The notes beneath the pieces were generated by a model, which saw only the letters and a list, made by a program, of their open reading frames with translations, ran no database searches and was not told where the DNA came from. The position numbers and the translations under genes are program-made. This document shows positions 9,274-16,672 of a DNA stretch of 33,433 nt, in pieces. The stretch is taken from assembly GCA_902810755.1 (NCBI GenBank), contig CADDYT010000067.1:1-33433 (forward strand). The letters run 5' to 3'. The first letter of the stretch is position 1. Each line of letters opens with the position of its first letter. The DNA comes from Chloroflexota bacterium. Its GTDB lineage: Bacteria > Chloroflexota > Ktedonobacteria > Ktedonobacterales > Ktedonobacteraceae.

Positions 9274-9305
9274 CATAAGAAGATTGTATGACGGGAAGGA
9301 AAAGC

Positions 9306-9977
9306 ATGACGGCAGAATTTCGGAACGCGGATGAGGAGAGCGAGGCGGTCTTGCCGGAAGATGTGCCGGTGAGGATGCCGGAACTGCCTTTGAAGCTGGT
9401 GATCAATACGGCCCAGCAGTTTAAGGCGATTGGCGAGCCGCTGCGCTGGCGCATTTTGAGCATTATTCAGAACCAGCCAGCGACGGCGAAGCAGATTGCG
9501 CAACGGCTCAAGGTCTCGCATGGCACGATAGGCCACCACTTGCAGGTGCTTGAGGAAGCAGGGCTGGCGCGAGTGGTAGCGCGGCGGTTGGTGCATGGCA
9601 TCGTAGCGAAGTATTATACGCGCACGGCCCGCATCTTTCTTTTTGATGTGCCGCCGGAGGTCACGGGCAACATAGAAATGGGTTTGCAGATTTTGACGGA
9701 TGCACGTGATGAATATGCCGAATCACTGGCAACCATACAAAAAGGAGACATCTTTCCGTACAGCGGATTCCCTCATGCTCGTCTCTCGCCTGAGCGCGCA
9801 AAAGCCTATAAAGAGCGGCTGGACGCGCTGATAGAAGATTTCTTACGAGAAGCGCCTGATCCCGATGGGCAAATCTATGGCCTCTTAATCTCCATGTTCA
9901 AGTCTCCGGCCTATATGCAAGGTTCTCCTACAGTGCTTCCGGCGCAAGAGACAGCCGACGAGGATGAAACACGCTGA
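9306..9977 (+). CDS. ArsR-type winged-helix transcriptional regulator
   Basis: DNA-binding regulator of 223 aa. The winged helix spans about residues 35-110: AIGEPLRWRILSIIQ, then TAKQIAQRLKVSHGTIGHHLQVLEEAGL as the recognition helix region, and the wing ending in VAKYYTRTARIF. This is the HTH_20/ArsR fold. The C-terminal half (about 115-215) is a helical effector or dimerisation region with no metal-binding Cys/His cluster, so it is not an obvious metal sensor. ATG at 9306 follows AAGGA by 6 nt; an ATG at 9288 is also in frame. The MFS exporter starts 27 nt after its stop, so the pair is very likely one operon in which this protein represses the exporter from the palindrome at 9252-9273. Confidence 0.9.
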   Translation: MTAEFRNADEESEAVLPEDVPVRMPELPLKLVINTAQQFKAIGEPLRWRILSIIQNQPATAKQIAQRLKVSHGTIGHHLQVLEEAGLARVVARRLVHGIVAKYYTRTARIFLFDVPPEVTGNIEMGLQILTDARDEYAESLATIQKGDIFPYSGFPHARLSPERAKAYKERLDALIEDFLREAPDPDGQIYGLLISMFKSPAYMQGSPTVLPAQETADEDETR

Positions 9978-10004
9978 AGAATATGAGTATATAAGGAGCG
10001 ACTT

Positions 10005-11276
10005 ATGGAAAGGCAAGTCGAAAGCGTACAGGCAGCGAAGCCCCGGAAAAGCGGGCTTAATAGCGATTTCTGGAAATACTGGACAGGGCAGACGATTTCC
10101 AATCTGGGCAGTTCCATTACGCTTTTCGCGCTACCCCTGCTGGTCTACAAGCTGACCGGCTCGGCGCTGAACCTGGGCATTACGACGGCGGCTGAGTTTC
10201 TGCCCTACCTGCTCTTCGGGCTGGCGCTGGGCGCGGTGACGGACCGGGTGAATCGCAAGCGCATGATGATTTTGACCGATCTCGGGCGCGCGCTGGTCGT
10301 CGCCTCTATTTCTCTCATGGCCTTTTCCGGGCATCTAACCGTGTGGTGGATTTACGGTGTTGGATTCATGCAATCGACGCTGACCATCTGCTTCGAGTCC
10401 GGGCAGTTCGCAGCCATTCCCGCTCTGGTCAATCACGACGATCTGGTGACGGCCAACGGGCGCATCCAGGCCAGTTATTCGGGGGCCAGCATCCTGGGGC
10501 CGCTACTGGCAGGCGCGCTCGTCACCATCCTGCCGATTACCTCGCTCATGATCTTTGATGGCTGCTCTTTCCTCATCTCCGCCTGCTCGCTGGCGCTCAT
10601 TCGCATCAGTTTTAACACCGACGAGAAACGCGCCCCCAGCAGCCTGCGCCGCGACATCGTCGAGGGACTGCGCTACGTCCTGAGCCATCCCGTGCTGCGC
10701 AACATTTCGCTGATGATGGCGCTGGAAAACTTCGTTTACACCACCGTCGGCGCGCAACTTGTACTGTTTGCGAAGGAGCGGCTGTCCGCCAGCGATGCGC
10801 AGGTGAGCCTGCTGTATTCGGCGGCCAGCATCGGCATCGTCGTCTTCTCGCTCTCCGCCGGTATGCTGCGCAAACGCTGGTCGTTCAGCAAAGTTGCCCT
10901 GAGCGCGCTCATGCTGGGAGGTTTGCTAAGCATTGTACTCGCATTCATGCGCTGGTACTGGCTGGCGGTGATTCTCTGGGCGCTGATAAGCGGACTGGGC
11001 ATGCTTTTCAACATCAATACGGCCAGTCTGCGACAGGCGATTGTGCCGAATCACATGCTTGGGCGGGTTATGAGCATCGCCAGTGTGCTGGCATGGTCTG
11101 CGATTCCGGTGGGCAGCTTCCTTGGCGGCCTGGCAATCCAGAAAACGCACAACGTCGTCCTGGTCTACACAGTGATCGGCGCGCTCAACTTCCTGATCCC
11201 CCTCGCCTTCTCATTCACCGCGCTGGGCCACGCCGAACGCTATATCCCACAGGAGGCAACACAGCAGCCAGGTTGA
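10005..11276 (+). CDS. MFS transporter, probable drug or siderophore exporter
   Basis: Major facilitator protein of 423 aa with about 10-12 hydrophobic helices from residue 28 to 415. The loop motif A appears as GAVTDRVNRKRMMI after the second helix, and DFWKYWTGQTISNLGSSIT opens the first helix, typical of the MFS_3 (EntS-like) exporters. AAGGAG lies 6 nt before the ATG. It follows the ArsR-type regulator in one operon, and that pairing is common for efflux pumps induced by their substrate. The substrate cannot be deduced. Export direction is inferred from family and context. Confidence 0.92.
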   Translation: MERQVESVQAAKPRKSGLNSDFWKYWTGQTISNLGSSITLFALPLLVYKLTGSALNLGITTAAEFLPYLLFGLALGAVTDRVNRKRMMILTDLGRALVVASISLMAFSGHLTVWWIYGVGFMQSTLTICFESGQFAAIPALVNHDDLVTANGRIQASYSGASILGPLLAGALVTILPITSLMIFDGCSFLISACSLALIRISFNTDEKRAPSSLRRDIVEGLRYVLSHPVLRNISLMMALENFVYTTVGAQLVLFAKERLSASDAQVSLLYSAASIGIVVFSLSAGMLRKRWSFSKVALSALMLGGLLSIVLAFMRWYWLAVILWALISGLGMLFNINTASLRQAIVPNHMLGRVMSIASVLAWSAIPVGSFLGGLAIQKTHNVVLVYTVIGALNFLIPLAFSFTALGHAERYIPQEATQQPG

Positions 11277-11280
11277 ATAT

Positions 11281-11400
11281 TCACCTCTCCAGAATCTCGT
11301 AATGCATGACTTTCGGCTCCATTACGAGCAAGAAGTCTTTGTCTTCTGGATAGTAGACAGCGGTCTCGAAGTCGTCGCCCGCAAATTTGCGGATGGCGTC
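11281..11400 (-). pseudogene. Tail fragment of an antibiotic-biosynthesis-monooxygenase-like protein
   Basis: The minus strand from 11400 to the TGA at 11281-11283 reads 39 codons beginning DAIRKFAGDDFETAVYYPED and ending EPKVMHYEILER. This resembles the C-terminus of small ABM-fold (dimeric ferredoxin-like) proteins. There is no start codon or N-terminal half. Four codons upstream the frame meets a stop, and the DNA becomes the DUF5615 remnant in another frame. I read it as the surviving 3' end of a deleted gene, joined by deletion. The family call is from memory of the motif and is moderate. Confidence 0.5.
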
Positions 11401-11574
11401 TCTCCAAAATCCTTATCTACTGCTATCAGCAACGCCTGCTCTCTAAAAGCAATCTCTAATACTTCTGGATCGGTACTACCAGCTGCTACCTCGGCAATAT
11501 AGATAACCTGATGTCCTTACCCTGAGTCAGATTACAATAGGTCTTTCAACTCCCTCATCTGCCAGAATCTTCAT
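11401..11574 (-). pseudogene. Broken DUF5615 (PIN-like toxin) partner of the DUF433 gene
   Basis: The reading frame opens with ATG at 11574, overlapping the DUF433 stop as ATGA, and encodes MKILADEGVERPIVI. It then meets TGA where the family has an Arg-type codon. After a frame change it continues as HQVIYIAEVAAGSTDPEV, then LEIAFREQALLIAVDKDFGE. These are the conserved DUF5615 blocks (KILADENV..., ...DKDFGEL). The C-terminal third is missing and replaced by unrelated coding DNA. One nonsense change, one small deletion and a truncation mean the toxin-like protein cannot be made. Confidence 0.65.
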
Positions 11575-11822
11575 GCAGTTGCTCGCTCATTTGATGCCTG
11601 ACCTGCAGGATAAACATGGTCAAAACGAACAGACTCTGCCGCAAATTCCAACGCAGCTTTGATATCTGCTCTTGAGATATGAGGATAGTCTTCCAGAATC
11701 TGCTCTACAGTTTGACCGGCTGCAAGCTTACGCAGGATAAGTTCCACCGTAATTCTGGTTCCTCGAATTACGGGTTTGCCAACCATAATATTTGGATCTG
11801 AGACAATCAAAGGCTCTTCCAT
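11571..11822 (-). CDS. DUF433 domain protein, antitoxin-like
   Basis: Small protein of 83 aa covering a whole DUF433 domain: PLIVSDPNIMVGKPVIRGTR, then ITVELILRKLAAGQTVEQIL and EDYPHISRADIKAALEFAAE. DUF433 proteins have a winged-helix-like fold and are commonly encoded directly before DUF5615 PIN-like proteins as presumed antitoxin-toxin pairs. Here the partner begins in the overlapping ATGA but is broken, so this is an orphan antitoxin. ATG at 11822 is chosen because AAAGGAG sits 6 nt upstream; the ATG at 11855 lacks one. DNA binding and autoregulation are inferred, not shown. Confidence 0.85.
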   Translation of the reverse strand: MEEPLIVSDPNIMVGKPVIRGTRITVELILRKLAAGQTVEQILEDYPHISRADIKAALEFAAESVRFDHVYPAGQASNERATA

Positions 11823-11878
11823 TGTATTCTCCTTTCCTCTCTGTAGCATCACCATTATAACATATTCCCCGTATCCAT

Positions 11879-12097
11879 TCTCAAGGGAACAATGGAACCT
11901 CTCTCAACACCACACAGGATGCGGGCCAGCACTGGCAAACCGTCTCTGCCCCGGCGCAGCGTGGCATTCAAGCCATCAGCTTCCTCTCCCACCTGACCGG
12001 CTGGGCGCTTGTGCGCCCCGATTTCGATACCTCTTCACTCTACAAAACAACGGATGGAGGGAGAAGCTGGGTAGAAATATTCCAGACTTCTCTCTGA
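11879..12097 (+). pseudogene. C-terminal remnant of a YCF48/BNR-repeat-like protein
   Basis: The plus frame reads through TSLNTTQDAGQHWQTVSAP, then ISFLSHLTGWALVRPD and SLYKTTDGGRSWVEIFQTSL before TGA at 12095. The spaced DGG-x-SW / DAG-x-HW motifs and the FLS..TGWAL block are hallmarks of BNR/Asp-box repeats in YCF48-like beta-propeller proteins. No start codon with a ribosome binding site and no upstream repeats are present; the sequence upstream is the DUF433 promoter region. It is a truncated 3' end of a formerly larger, probably secreted, propeller protein. Confidence 0.55.
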
Positions 12098-12121
12098 AAG
12101 TGAGCAAAGCTTAACAGATCA

Positions 12122-14446
12122 CTACCCTACATCCCTCATACTCAATTGCACCCTCCCACGCTGCAAATCAACCTTGAGGACGCGCACCTGCACTACCTGG
12201 CCGACGGCAACCACGCTGAGGGGGTCTTTGACATAGCGGTTGGCGAGTTCGGAGATGTGGACGAGGCCGTCCTGTTTGACGCCGATGTCGACGAAGGCGC
12301 CGAAGTCGACAACGTTGCGCACGGTGCCTTGCAGGATCATACCCGCCTGCAGGTCTTCGATCTTGAGAACGTCGTGGCGCAGGATGGGCGCGGGCAGCGC
12401 GTCGCGTGGGTCAAGGCCGGGCTTTTCCAGGTTTTCGAGGATGTCGTTGAGCGTGGGCAGGCCGACGCCGATTTTGCGGGCGAGGTCGGCCCAGGTGGCC
12501 TGCTCGTCGTTGCCGTCGCCGCTGGAAGCGGTCGCCCGGTTGCGCTTGCCGCGTCCCAGGCTGGATTGCAGTTTGACTAGCTGGCGATACTGCGCGATGC
12601 GTTCGGCTGGCTTTTGAGATTTGCCGTTGTCGCCTGCTGGCAGCAGGTCGAGCAGTTTGCGGGCCGCGTCGTAGCTTTCGGGGTGAATGAAGGTGTTGTC
12701 GAGCGGCTCGCTGCCGCTGGCGATTTTGAGGAAGCCAGCCGCCTGCACAAAGGTGGCGGGGCCGAGGCCGGGAACTTTCAGCAACTCCTGGCGCGAGCGG
12801 AAGGGGCCGTGTTCCTCGCGGTACTTGACAATGGCGCTGGCGACGCGGGCGTTGATGCCGGAGACGTGCTTGAGCAGGGCGGCTGAGGCGGAATTGACCT
12901 CGACCCCGGCGAAGTTGACACAGGAAACGACGACGCGCTCCAGCATGGCGGCCAGGGCTTTCTGATCGACATCGTGCTGGTAGAGGCCAACGCCGACGGC
13001 TTTGGGGTCGATTTTGACCAGTTCGGCCAGCGGGTCTTGCAGGCGGCGCGCAATGGAGATGGTGCCGCGCTGCGTGGCATCGAGCGTGGGAAATTCCTGC
13101 CGCGCGACCTCGGAGGCAGAGTAGACGGAGGCGCCGGCCTCGTTGACGATGACGTAGCCGAGTTGGCCGCCTGTGCCGCTTTCCCGTTCTAGCTCGCGGA
13201 TGAGGCCCGCGACGAGTTGCTCGGTCTCGCGGGAGGCCGTGCCGTTGCCGATGGCGATGACGCTGATATTGTGCTGAGCCAGCAAGCGGCGCAGGGTTTG
13301 CGCGGCCCTTTCCGACTGGTGCAGGTAGATGGTATCAGATTCGAGATATTTGCCCGTCTCGTCCACGATGGTCAGCTTGCAGCCGGTACGGTAGCCGGGG
13401 TCGATGCCGAGAACTTTTTTGCCGCGCAGGGGTGGCTGCAAAAGCAGGTTGCGCAGGTTGGCGGCAAAGATGTTGATGGCATGTTCTTCGGCCTGGCGCG
13501 TCAGTTCCACGCGCACCTCGCGCTCCATAGCGGGGGCGAGCAGGCGTTTGTAGCCATCTTCCATCGCGTCCTCTAGCTGCCGCGCGAAGGGAGAACGTGG
13601 CCTGACGGGGTAGTGCCGCATGATATCGGGCTGCGCCTGTTCGTAGGGCAGTGTGATGCTCAGGCGCAGGACATCTTCGCGCTCGGCGCGGTTCAGTGCA
13701 AGGACGCGGTGCGGCACCATCTTCGTCACGCTCTCACTGAACTCATAGTAGAGCTGGTAGACGCCGTTGGGGTCTTTTTCGGCGATTTTATCCGGGTCGG
13801 CGACGCGGGCCACGACGGTGGAGTGCTTGAAGAAGGTGGCGCGCAAGCTGCCGCGCACACCGGCGTCCTCGGCGATGATCTCGGCCACGATGTCGCGCGC
13901 GCCCGCGTAGGCTTCGAGGCTGGTTTCGACTCCCTTTTCGGCATCGAGATAGGGCTGTGCAGCCGCTTCAAGAATGGCAATGGGATCGCCGCTCTGTTCG
14001 GGTTGTTGCAAAATAAGTTCGGCGAGCGGGGCAAGGCCCTTTTCGCGGGCGACGCTGGCGCGGGTCTTGCGTTTGGGCCGATAGGGCAGGTAGAGGTCTT
14101 CCACCTCTTGCAGCGTCTTCGCCTCGCCGATGGCCTGCGCCAGTTCGGGCGTGAGCTTGCCTTGCGCCTCGATCAAACGGCGCACGTCGGCCTTGCGCTC
14201 GTGCAGCGCACGCAGGGCGGCGGCATGATCGGCGATGGCCTGAATCTGCACCTCGTCGAGGCTGCCGGTCACTTCTTTACGATAGCGAGCGATGAAGGGG
14301 ATGGTGTTACCTTCGTCGAGCAAGGCGATGGTGCGCGCAATCTGGGCGGCGGAAATAGCCAGTTCGCCGGTCAGTGCCTGTGCCACTGCGGCGGTCGATA
14401 AGGTGTCTTCTGTGGGCATAGTCTGTGTCAGTTCGTCGGTACTCAA
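12122..14446 (-). CDS. tex: Tex family RNA-binding transcription accessory protein
   Basis: Cytoplasmic nucleic-acid-binding protein of 774 aa, the usual Tex length. Order of domains: helical N-terminal HTH region with NTIPFIARYRKEVTGSLDE (about 50-70); the RNase H-like YqgF domain with VLGIDPGYRTGCKLTIVDE (about 340-360); a helix-hairpin-helix region with FRSRQELLKVPGLGPATFVQ (about 545-565); and a C-terminal S1 domain with GMILQGTVRNVVDFGAFVDI and DGLVHISELANRYV. Tex affects transcription processivity and RNA turnover in other bacteria. The longest frame starts with TTG at 14446, with TAGG 8 nt upstream. An ATG at 14419 has no ribosome binding site, so the start is uncertain. It is probably transcribed alone. 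Confidence 0.95.
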   Translation of the reverse strand: MSTDELTQTMPTEDTLSTAAVAQALTGELAISAAQIARTIALLDEGNTIPFIARYRKEVTGSLDEVQIQAIADHAAALRALHERKADVRRLIEAQGKLTPELAQAIGEAKTLQEVEDLYLPYRPKRKTRASVAREKGLAPLAELILQQPEQSGDPIAILEAAAQPYLDAEKGVETSLEAYAGARDIVAEIIAEDAGVRGSLRATFFKHSTVVARVADPDKIAEKDPNGVYQLYYEFSESVTKMVPHRVLALNRAEREDVLRLSITLPYEQAQPDIMRHYPVRPRSPFARQLEDAMEDGYKRLLAPAMEREVRVELTRQAEEHAINIFAANLRNLLLQPPLRGKKVLGIDPGYRTGCKLTIVDETGKYLESDTIYLHQSERAAQTLRRLLAQHNISVIAIGNGTASRETEQLVAGLIRELERESGTGGQLGYVIVNEAGASVYSASEVARQEFPTLDATQRGTISIARRLQDPLAELVKIDPKAVGVGLYQHDVDQKALAAMLERVVVSCVNFAGVEVNSASAALLKHVSGINARVASAIVKYREEHGPFRSRQELLKVPGLGPATFVQAAGFLKIASGSEPLDNTFIHPESYDAARKLLDLLPAGDNGKSQKPAERIAQYRQLVKLQSSLGRGKRNRATASSGDGNDEQATWADLARKIGVGLPTLNDILENLEKPGLDPRDALPAPILRHDVLKIEDLQAGMILQGTVRNVVDFGAFVDIGVKQDGLVHISELANRYVKDPLSVVAVGQVVQVRVLKVDLQRGRVQLSMRDVG

Positions 14447-14548
14447 ATGGGTAGCCTACCTTCCCAACTGGATTGATGTTATATGAGACTTTGCAAGGAA
14501 GATAGTATCATAAACGTCAACTGTATGCCGTAAAAAGGCCCATTCGCA

Positions 14549-14580
14549 TGCCATTCTGAGCGCAGCGAAGCATGATACGT
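14549..14580. repeat. Dispersed repeat, CTGAGCGCAGCGAAG type (single copy)
   Basis: CATTCTGAGCGCAGCGAAGC followed by ATGATACG. It shares its core with copies near 16396, 23716, 24802 and 33218. Here only one arm is present, between tex and the selenoprotein candidate. Confidence 0.6.
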
Positions 14581-14582
14581 TG

Positions 14583-14897
14583 TTAAATACGCGCCATGAT
14601 GATGGTAGCCAGAAGGTTCTCCGGGCCGGTCATGAGGGGGCGACCGTGAAAGAGGAAGCGCACGTAATCGAGTTCGAGGACATCCGTTTTGCGCTCCAGT
14701 TTCGGCGTGTAGTAGATACGCACGCCATCCTGCTCGAAGCAGGCATAGCGGCTGGCATCTTTCGGCGCAAATGTATCGACCGATACATCATAGAGTGTGC
14801 CGCTTCAGCAGCGCACCGGCATGAGTGTGACGGTGAGGACGCGACCGCCGATTTTTTGCAGGTGGGCATGTAATGCCGGGGAAATGACTGCGCGCAT
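14583..14897 (-). CDS. Candidate selenoprotein with in-frame UGA (CC/Se-motif-like family)
   Basis: A continuous 104-codon frame from ATG 14895-14897 to TAA 14583-14585, broken only by TGA at codon 31 (14805-14807). Residues 1-30 read MRAVISPALHAHLQKIGGRV then LTVTLMPVRC. After the UGA comes SGTLYDVSVDTFAPKDAS, then YACFEQDGVRIYYTPKLE and later DYVRFLFHGRPLMTG. Both halves keep a protein-like composition, and Cys-UGA gives a Cys-Sec (Cx0U) pair typical of redox-active selenoproteins. I recall a small protein family annotated as CC/Se motif (seleno)protein with this layout, but I cannot confirm membership. GAGAGGG lies 7 nt before the ATG and a consensus -10 lies further upstream. A hairpin with SECIS-like geometry follows the UGA. 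Function is unknown; thiol/selenol redox is the likely chemistry. The alternative is a recent nonsense mutation of a Cys codon in a CC motif. Confidence 0.65.
14771..14788 (-). promoter_or_regulatory. bSECIS-like hairpin downstream of the UGA codon
   Basis: On the minus strand, AUGUAUC and GAUACAU pair perfectly (7 bp, extendable by a G-U pair) around a GGUC loop. The loop starts 23 nt after the UGA. The published bacterial SECIS model needs an apical loop 16-37 nt downstream of UGA with a G among its first two bases, and this fits. GGUC also matches the loop of the E. coli fdhF element. SelB would bind here. Confidence 0.6.
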
Positions 14898-14974
14898 CGC
14901 TGTTCCCTCTCTTTCAGCCTGTTCAGGCGTTTTGCAAAACCGTCTCTATTTCTCCATCGTTCAACCTGTCTCTT

Positions 14975-14980
14975 ATTATA
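14975..14980 (-). promoter_or_regulatory. Predicted -10 element of the selenoprotein candidate
   Basis: On the minus strand the consensus TATAAT lies at 14980-14975, with CTGGCA (4 of 6 to TTGACA) 18 nt upstream. Transcription would start near 14968 and give a leader of about 70 nt that includes the 12-bp palindrome. This supports an expressed gene rather than random open frame. Confidence 0.45.
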
Positions 14981-15044
14981 CTATTGCGCCTGAGGTTATG
15001 CCAGCCATGTATGTTAGAAACCATAGCGAAATGGTTCCCGATTC

Positions 15045-15074
15045 TTGGACATTCCAGAATACCTGAGATATAAT
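15045..15074 (+). promoter_or_regulatory. Predicted distal promoter toward the sigma factor gene
   Basis: TTGGAC (15045-15050), 18-nt spacer, consensus TATAAT (15069-15074). It fires rightward about 320 nt before the sigma factor start, and would give a long leader or a separate small RNA. The promoter before the MmgE/PrpD gene has the same TTGGAC-N18 layout. Confidence 0.5.
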
Positions 15075-15260
15075 GAGCCAGGGCTTCCGTCTCCTCTACC
15101 CATCCTTCGGAATAATCCGAAACAGTATACTAGAGGCTGGTAGCAAGCAGAAGGGGCGCGGAAACGCAGGGCGCAAAAAAGCAATATGCTACAGATTGGT
15201 CAGTTGTGCGTTACCATAGATAAAGATGTTTCACTGTACCATACAAAAATGCCTGGTGAC

Positions 15261-15288
15261 TTGCAATAGCGCGGTAGTATGATACAAT
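15261..15288 (+). promoter_or_regulatory. Predicted proximal promoter of the sigma factor gene
   Basis: TTGCAA (15261-15266), 16-nt spacer, TACAAT (15283-15288, 5 of 6). The leader to the GTG start would be about 105 nt. Confidence 0.45.
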
Positions 15289-15400
15289 GAAGCCAATCGA
15301 ACTGATCCTGCTCTGAAAAGGAATGTCGCCGGAAACGAGCCGTCGAACGGGAAACAGCGGGGAGGAGACTCCTTCTGTTTGCCGCGAGTGGGGAGAGTGA

Positions 15401-16336
15401 GTGAAAACATTGGAACAACACGTGATGTACGACGCTGAACAAGATAAGCCAGCCGATTCGGAACGAGAATCGGTACAGGATACAGACTTGAATAGCCTGG
15501 CACAAAGCGACAGCTTACGCCTCTACCTGCGCGAGATTGCACGTATTCCGCTACTCACCGCAGCCCGCGAATCGTACCTGGCGGAACGCGCTGAACAGGG
15601 GGATCGTGAGGCCCGCAACCAGTTGATCGAGGCCAACCTGCGACTGGTGGTCAGTATCGCGAAAAAATACGTAGGGCAGGGTCTCACGCTCGAAGACCTG
15701 ATCGGTGAGGGAAATATCGGCCTGATTCGCGCTGTGACCAAGTTCGATTACCGCAAAGGCTTTCGTTTCTCCACCTACGCGACCTGGTGGATTAAGCAGG
15801 GCATCACCCGCGCCATTCTGGAAGGGACGCGCGTCATTCGCCTGCCCGTCTATATCATGGAAGAGGTGATGCGCGTGAAACGCATGACGCGCCAGCTTTA
15901 CCAGGAACTGGGACGGGAGCCAACGCCGGAGATTATCGGCGAGCGCCTGGGAATGTCGGCGGAGCGCGTGAACGAATTGCTGATCTGGGCCGAAAAGGTC
16001 TTCTCGCTGGACGCGCCACTCTCCGAGGAAGAAGAAAACACGCTCGGCGACATCATCGAGGATATGCGCGAACGCGGACCGGTTGAAATCACGGAACACC
16101 AGATGCTGCGCAATGAACTGCGCAAGGCGCTGACCCAGCTCACCACGCGCGAGCGGCAGGTCATCGAGCTACGCTTCGGCCTGGCAGACGACCACGATCA
16201 TACCCTGGAAGAGGTGGGCAAGAAGCTGAGGGTGACACGCGAGCGCGTCCGCCAGATCGAGGAACGTGCCATCCGCAAGCTGCGCCACCCCGGAGCCAGC
16301 CGCTTCCTGAAGGATTATCTCGACCAGGAGGAATAG
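15401..16336 (+). CDS. RNA polymerase sigma factor, RpoD/SigA family
   Basis: Sigma-70 family protein of 311 aa. Regions in order: 1.2 ([19 protein letters not shown]), 2.1-2.2 ([20 protein letters not shown], then [18 protein letters not shown]), 2.3-2.4 ([20 protein letters not shown]), 3 ([20 protein letters not shown]) and 4 ([15 protein letters not shown], then [20 protein letters not shown]). Region 1.1 is absent and the acidic N-terminus is short, so it is either a compact primary sigma or a group 2 factor. [10 protein letters not shown] replaces the ARTIRIPVHM of typical RpoD, which slightly favours group 2. The GTG start at 15401 has GGGAG 5 nt upstream; an ATG at 15425 is also in frame. 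Two promoter candidates precede it, so expression may be growth-state dependent. Confidence 0.93.
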   Translation: MKTLEQHVMYDAEQDKPADSERESVQDTDLNSLAQSDSLRLYLREIARIPLLTAARESYLAERAEQGDREARNQLIEANLRLVVSIAKKYVGQGLTLEDLIGEGNIGLIRAVTKFDYRKGFRFSTYATWWIKQGITRAILEGTRVIRLPVYIMEEVMRVKRMTRQLYQELGREPTPEIIGERLGMSAERVNELLIWAEKVFSLDAPLSEEEENTLGDIIEDMRERGPVEITEHQMLRNELRKALTQLTTRERQVIELRFGLADDHDHTLEEVGKKLRVTRERVRQIEERAIRKLRHPGASRFLKDYLDQEE

Positions 16337-16672
16337 AAGCCGGGTCAGAAGCTCTAAAATGGCGTCATCCCATACGATGAGCAACAGCCTGCGATGTGTC
16401 ATGGTGAGCGCAGCGAAGAAGCCGAGGAGGCCAACCAGACAGCATGGCCTACACGGGATGTTTTGCTGCGCTCACCATGACACGTCCATGAGTCTTCATA
16501 GCCTGCCGACGATGATTTTTCATGGCATAACTTATGGTATTTCTATGCGCAGTTGAGAGACCGATTCGTTGTACTTTCTGGTAAGCACCTGCTCCAATTA
16601 CAGAACTCATACGTTTAGTCTGGTAGGGAACGAGCGAACAACCAGTCGGACAATTCAAGAGGGCAGAGGATT
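16337..16672. other. Intergenic region between sigma factor and kinase
   Basis: About 335 bp. It contains the dispersed inverted repeat at 16396-16483, which could also end the sigma factor transcript. The remaining 16484-16672 must hold the kinase promoter, but I see no convincing -35/-10 pair and no gene. Confidence 0.5.
16396..16483. repeat. Dispersed repeat as a 19-bp perfect inverted repeat
   Basis: GTGTCATGGTGAGCGCAGC (16396-16414) and its exact reverse complement (16465-16483) flank a 50-nt centre. The arms carry the GAGCGCAGC core of the repeat family also seen near 14549, 23716, 24802 and 33218. Transcribed RNA would form a strong hairpin. Confidence 0.75.

Larger units (their letters stand above)
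14898..15400. other. Intergenic region with divergent promoters
   Basis: About 500 bp between the minus-strand selenoprotein candidate and the plus-strand sigma factor. It holds one leftward and two rightward promoter candidates (listed separately) and a perfect 12-bp palindrome GTTTTGCAAAAC at 14929-14940 in the leader of the leftward gene. A small hairpin TTCGGA-ATAA-TCCGAA lies at 15106-15121. I see no coding sequence in it. Confidence 0.5.

Noticed and set aside
11302..11502. 66-codon plus-strand frame after the MFS gene
   Set aside because: It lies opposite the DUF5615 and monooxygenase-like remnants, whose minus-strand translations match known blocks.
14580..14873. 97-codon plus-strand frame and a 79-codon minus-strand frame over the selenoprotein candidate
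   Set aside because: Neither has a ribosome binding site; the UGA-containing minus frame explains the promoter, start signal and protein-like sequence better.
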